Part shown: positions 63,497 to 64,000 of the stretch, one piece after another
Position numbering within the stretch: the first letter of the stretch is position 1
Layout: the number at the start of each line of letters is the position of its first letter
Source of the DNA: Nitrospira sp. KM1
GTDB lineage: Bacteria > Nitrospirota > Nitrospiria > Nitrospirales > Nitrospiraceae
Assembly: GCF_011405515.1 (NCBI RefSeq)
Contig: NZ_AP022671.1
Location: forward strand, 4,331,501 to 4,395,500
Length of the DNA stretch: 64,000 bases
Direction of reading: 5' to 3'
Notes under the pieces: model-generated
The model's input: the letters and a program-made list of their open reading frames with translations, nothing else
What the model was told of the DNA's origin: nothing
Database searches by the model: none
Made by a program: the position numbers and the translations under genes

Positions 63497-64000
63497 ATGT
63501 CGCTCAAACATGTCTGGCTTGTTCTCGTGGGTGTGTTGGCCACCATTCCAGTTACCGATGTGAAGTCCGTCCTGGCAGCAACCATGTACGCCGTCACCGA
63601 CGGCTGTGGACGGAACGCATGCGTCCCTGCAGCCAACGGTGTCGGCCGGCTCTTGGCCATCGACACGGTCACAGGAGTCCAAACGGTCATCAGTAACGAC
63701 CTTGGGACCGGCCCCTTGCAATCTTTGGCTGCCATGCCGTCCGGGCTCATGTATTCCGTCTCGCTCACGGGCCTGCTGATTGCGATCGATCCATTCACCG
63801 GCACCGCCACGAATACGGGGACCCGCCTTATCACGCCGGCGCCCCTCTATGCCCTGGCCGCGAATGCCAATGGGGAGTTGTATGGATTGGCCGGAGATGG
63901 ACTGGCGGGGACGCCTCAGCTCTACAAGATCAATCCCGCCACCGGGGCGACCTTAATCGGCGATTTGGGAGCCGGTAGGGGCGGCGCGGCTATGGATTTT
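63497..64000 (+). CDS. Exported propeller-like protein, truncated by window end
   Basis: 168 residues to the edge, no stop. Signal peptide (MSLKHVWLVLVGVLATIPVT), then the same kind of repeats as the gene at 58092 (LLAIDTVTGVQTVISNDLG, then LYALAANANGELYGLAGDG, LYKINPATGATLIGDLG). AGAGG precedes ATG 63497. A VPxPA tail is expected beyond the window. Confidence 0.8.
   Translation, partial: MSLKHVWLVLVGVLATIPVTDVKSVLAATMYAVTDGCGRNACVPAANGVGRLLAIDTVTGVQTVISNDLGTGPLQSLAAMPSGLMYSVSLTGLLIAIDPFTGTATNTGTRLITPAPLYALAANANGELYGLAGDGLAGTPQLYKINPATGATLIGDLGAGRGGAAMDF

Overview
The window looks like a chromosomal piece of a Gram-negative bacterium of the Nitrospirota, most likely a Nitrospira. This is inferred from the gene set (LptD, Porin_O_P-type porin, two-partner secretion, several sigma-54 response regulators, paired DUF507 genes, VPxPA/PEP-CTERM surface proteins). 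No rRNA, tRNA, CRISPR array or intact insertion sequence was seen.

Layout. 1-4.9 kb: housekeeping genes (3' part of lptD, a small exported protein, thioredoxin, recN). 4.9-13.3 kb, all minus strand: a signalling block with a giant receiver-PAS-PilZ-PilZ-hydrolase-methyltransferase fusion, a GAF histidine kinase, its sigma-54 response regulator and an HD-GYP response regulator; it appears to link a two-component pathway to cyclic-di-GMP. 13.5-30.7 kb: mixed core genes (PP2C phosphatase, YprB-like exonuclease, two DUF507 proteins, Bcp peroxiredoxin, dienelactone hydrolase-like protein, Gfo/Idh/MocA oxidoreductase, ClpB) and a comM/yifB gene broken by an internal deletion. 30.8-34.6 kb: a kinase-lipoprotein-sigma-54 regulator operon with the same order as enterobacterial qseE-qseG-qseF.

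35.4-41.6 kb: a possible oxyanion (molybdate/tungstate-like) regulon. It has a one-component regulator with an XRE helix-turn-helix and a periplasmic-binding-protein-like domain, convergent with a four-gene operon (lipoprotein, porin, triple-TOBE protein, winged-helix regulator). A shared palindromic motif covers the -35 region of both promoters.

41.8-64 kb: an accessory surface-protein region. A TpsA haemagglutinin and its TpsB transporter are separated by a VPxPA-CTERM protein and a PstS-like binding protein. Six more VPxPA-CTERM genes follow: two DNRLRE-type, two with T5SS/PEP-CTERM repeats, one propeller-like and one short. The start of a further propeller-like gene runs off the window end. 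Between them, 53.1-58 kb is gene-poor and holds small orphan genes, gene remnants on both strands and two of the three copies of a structured repeat (the third is at 51.1 kb).

The points most worth a second look are the giant PilZ fusion with its serine-less LuxD-like domain, the XRE-PBP/TOBE/porin regulon with its shared operator, and the structured repeat, one copy of which sits exactly between two gene remnants.
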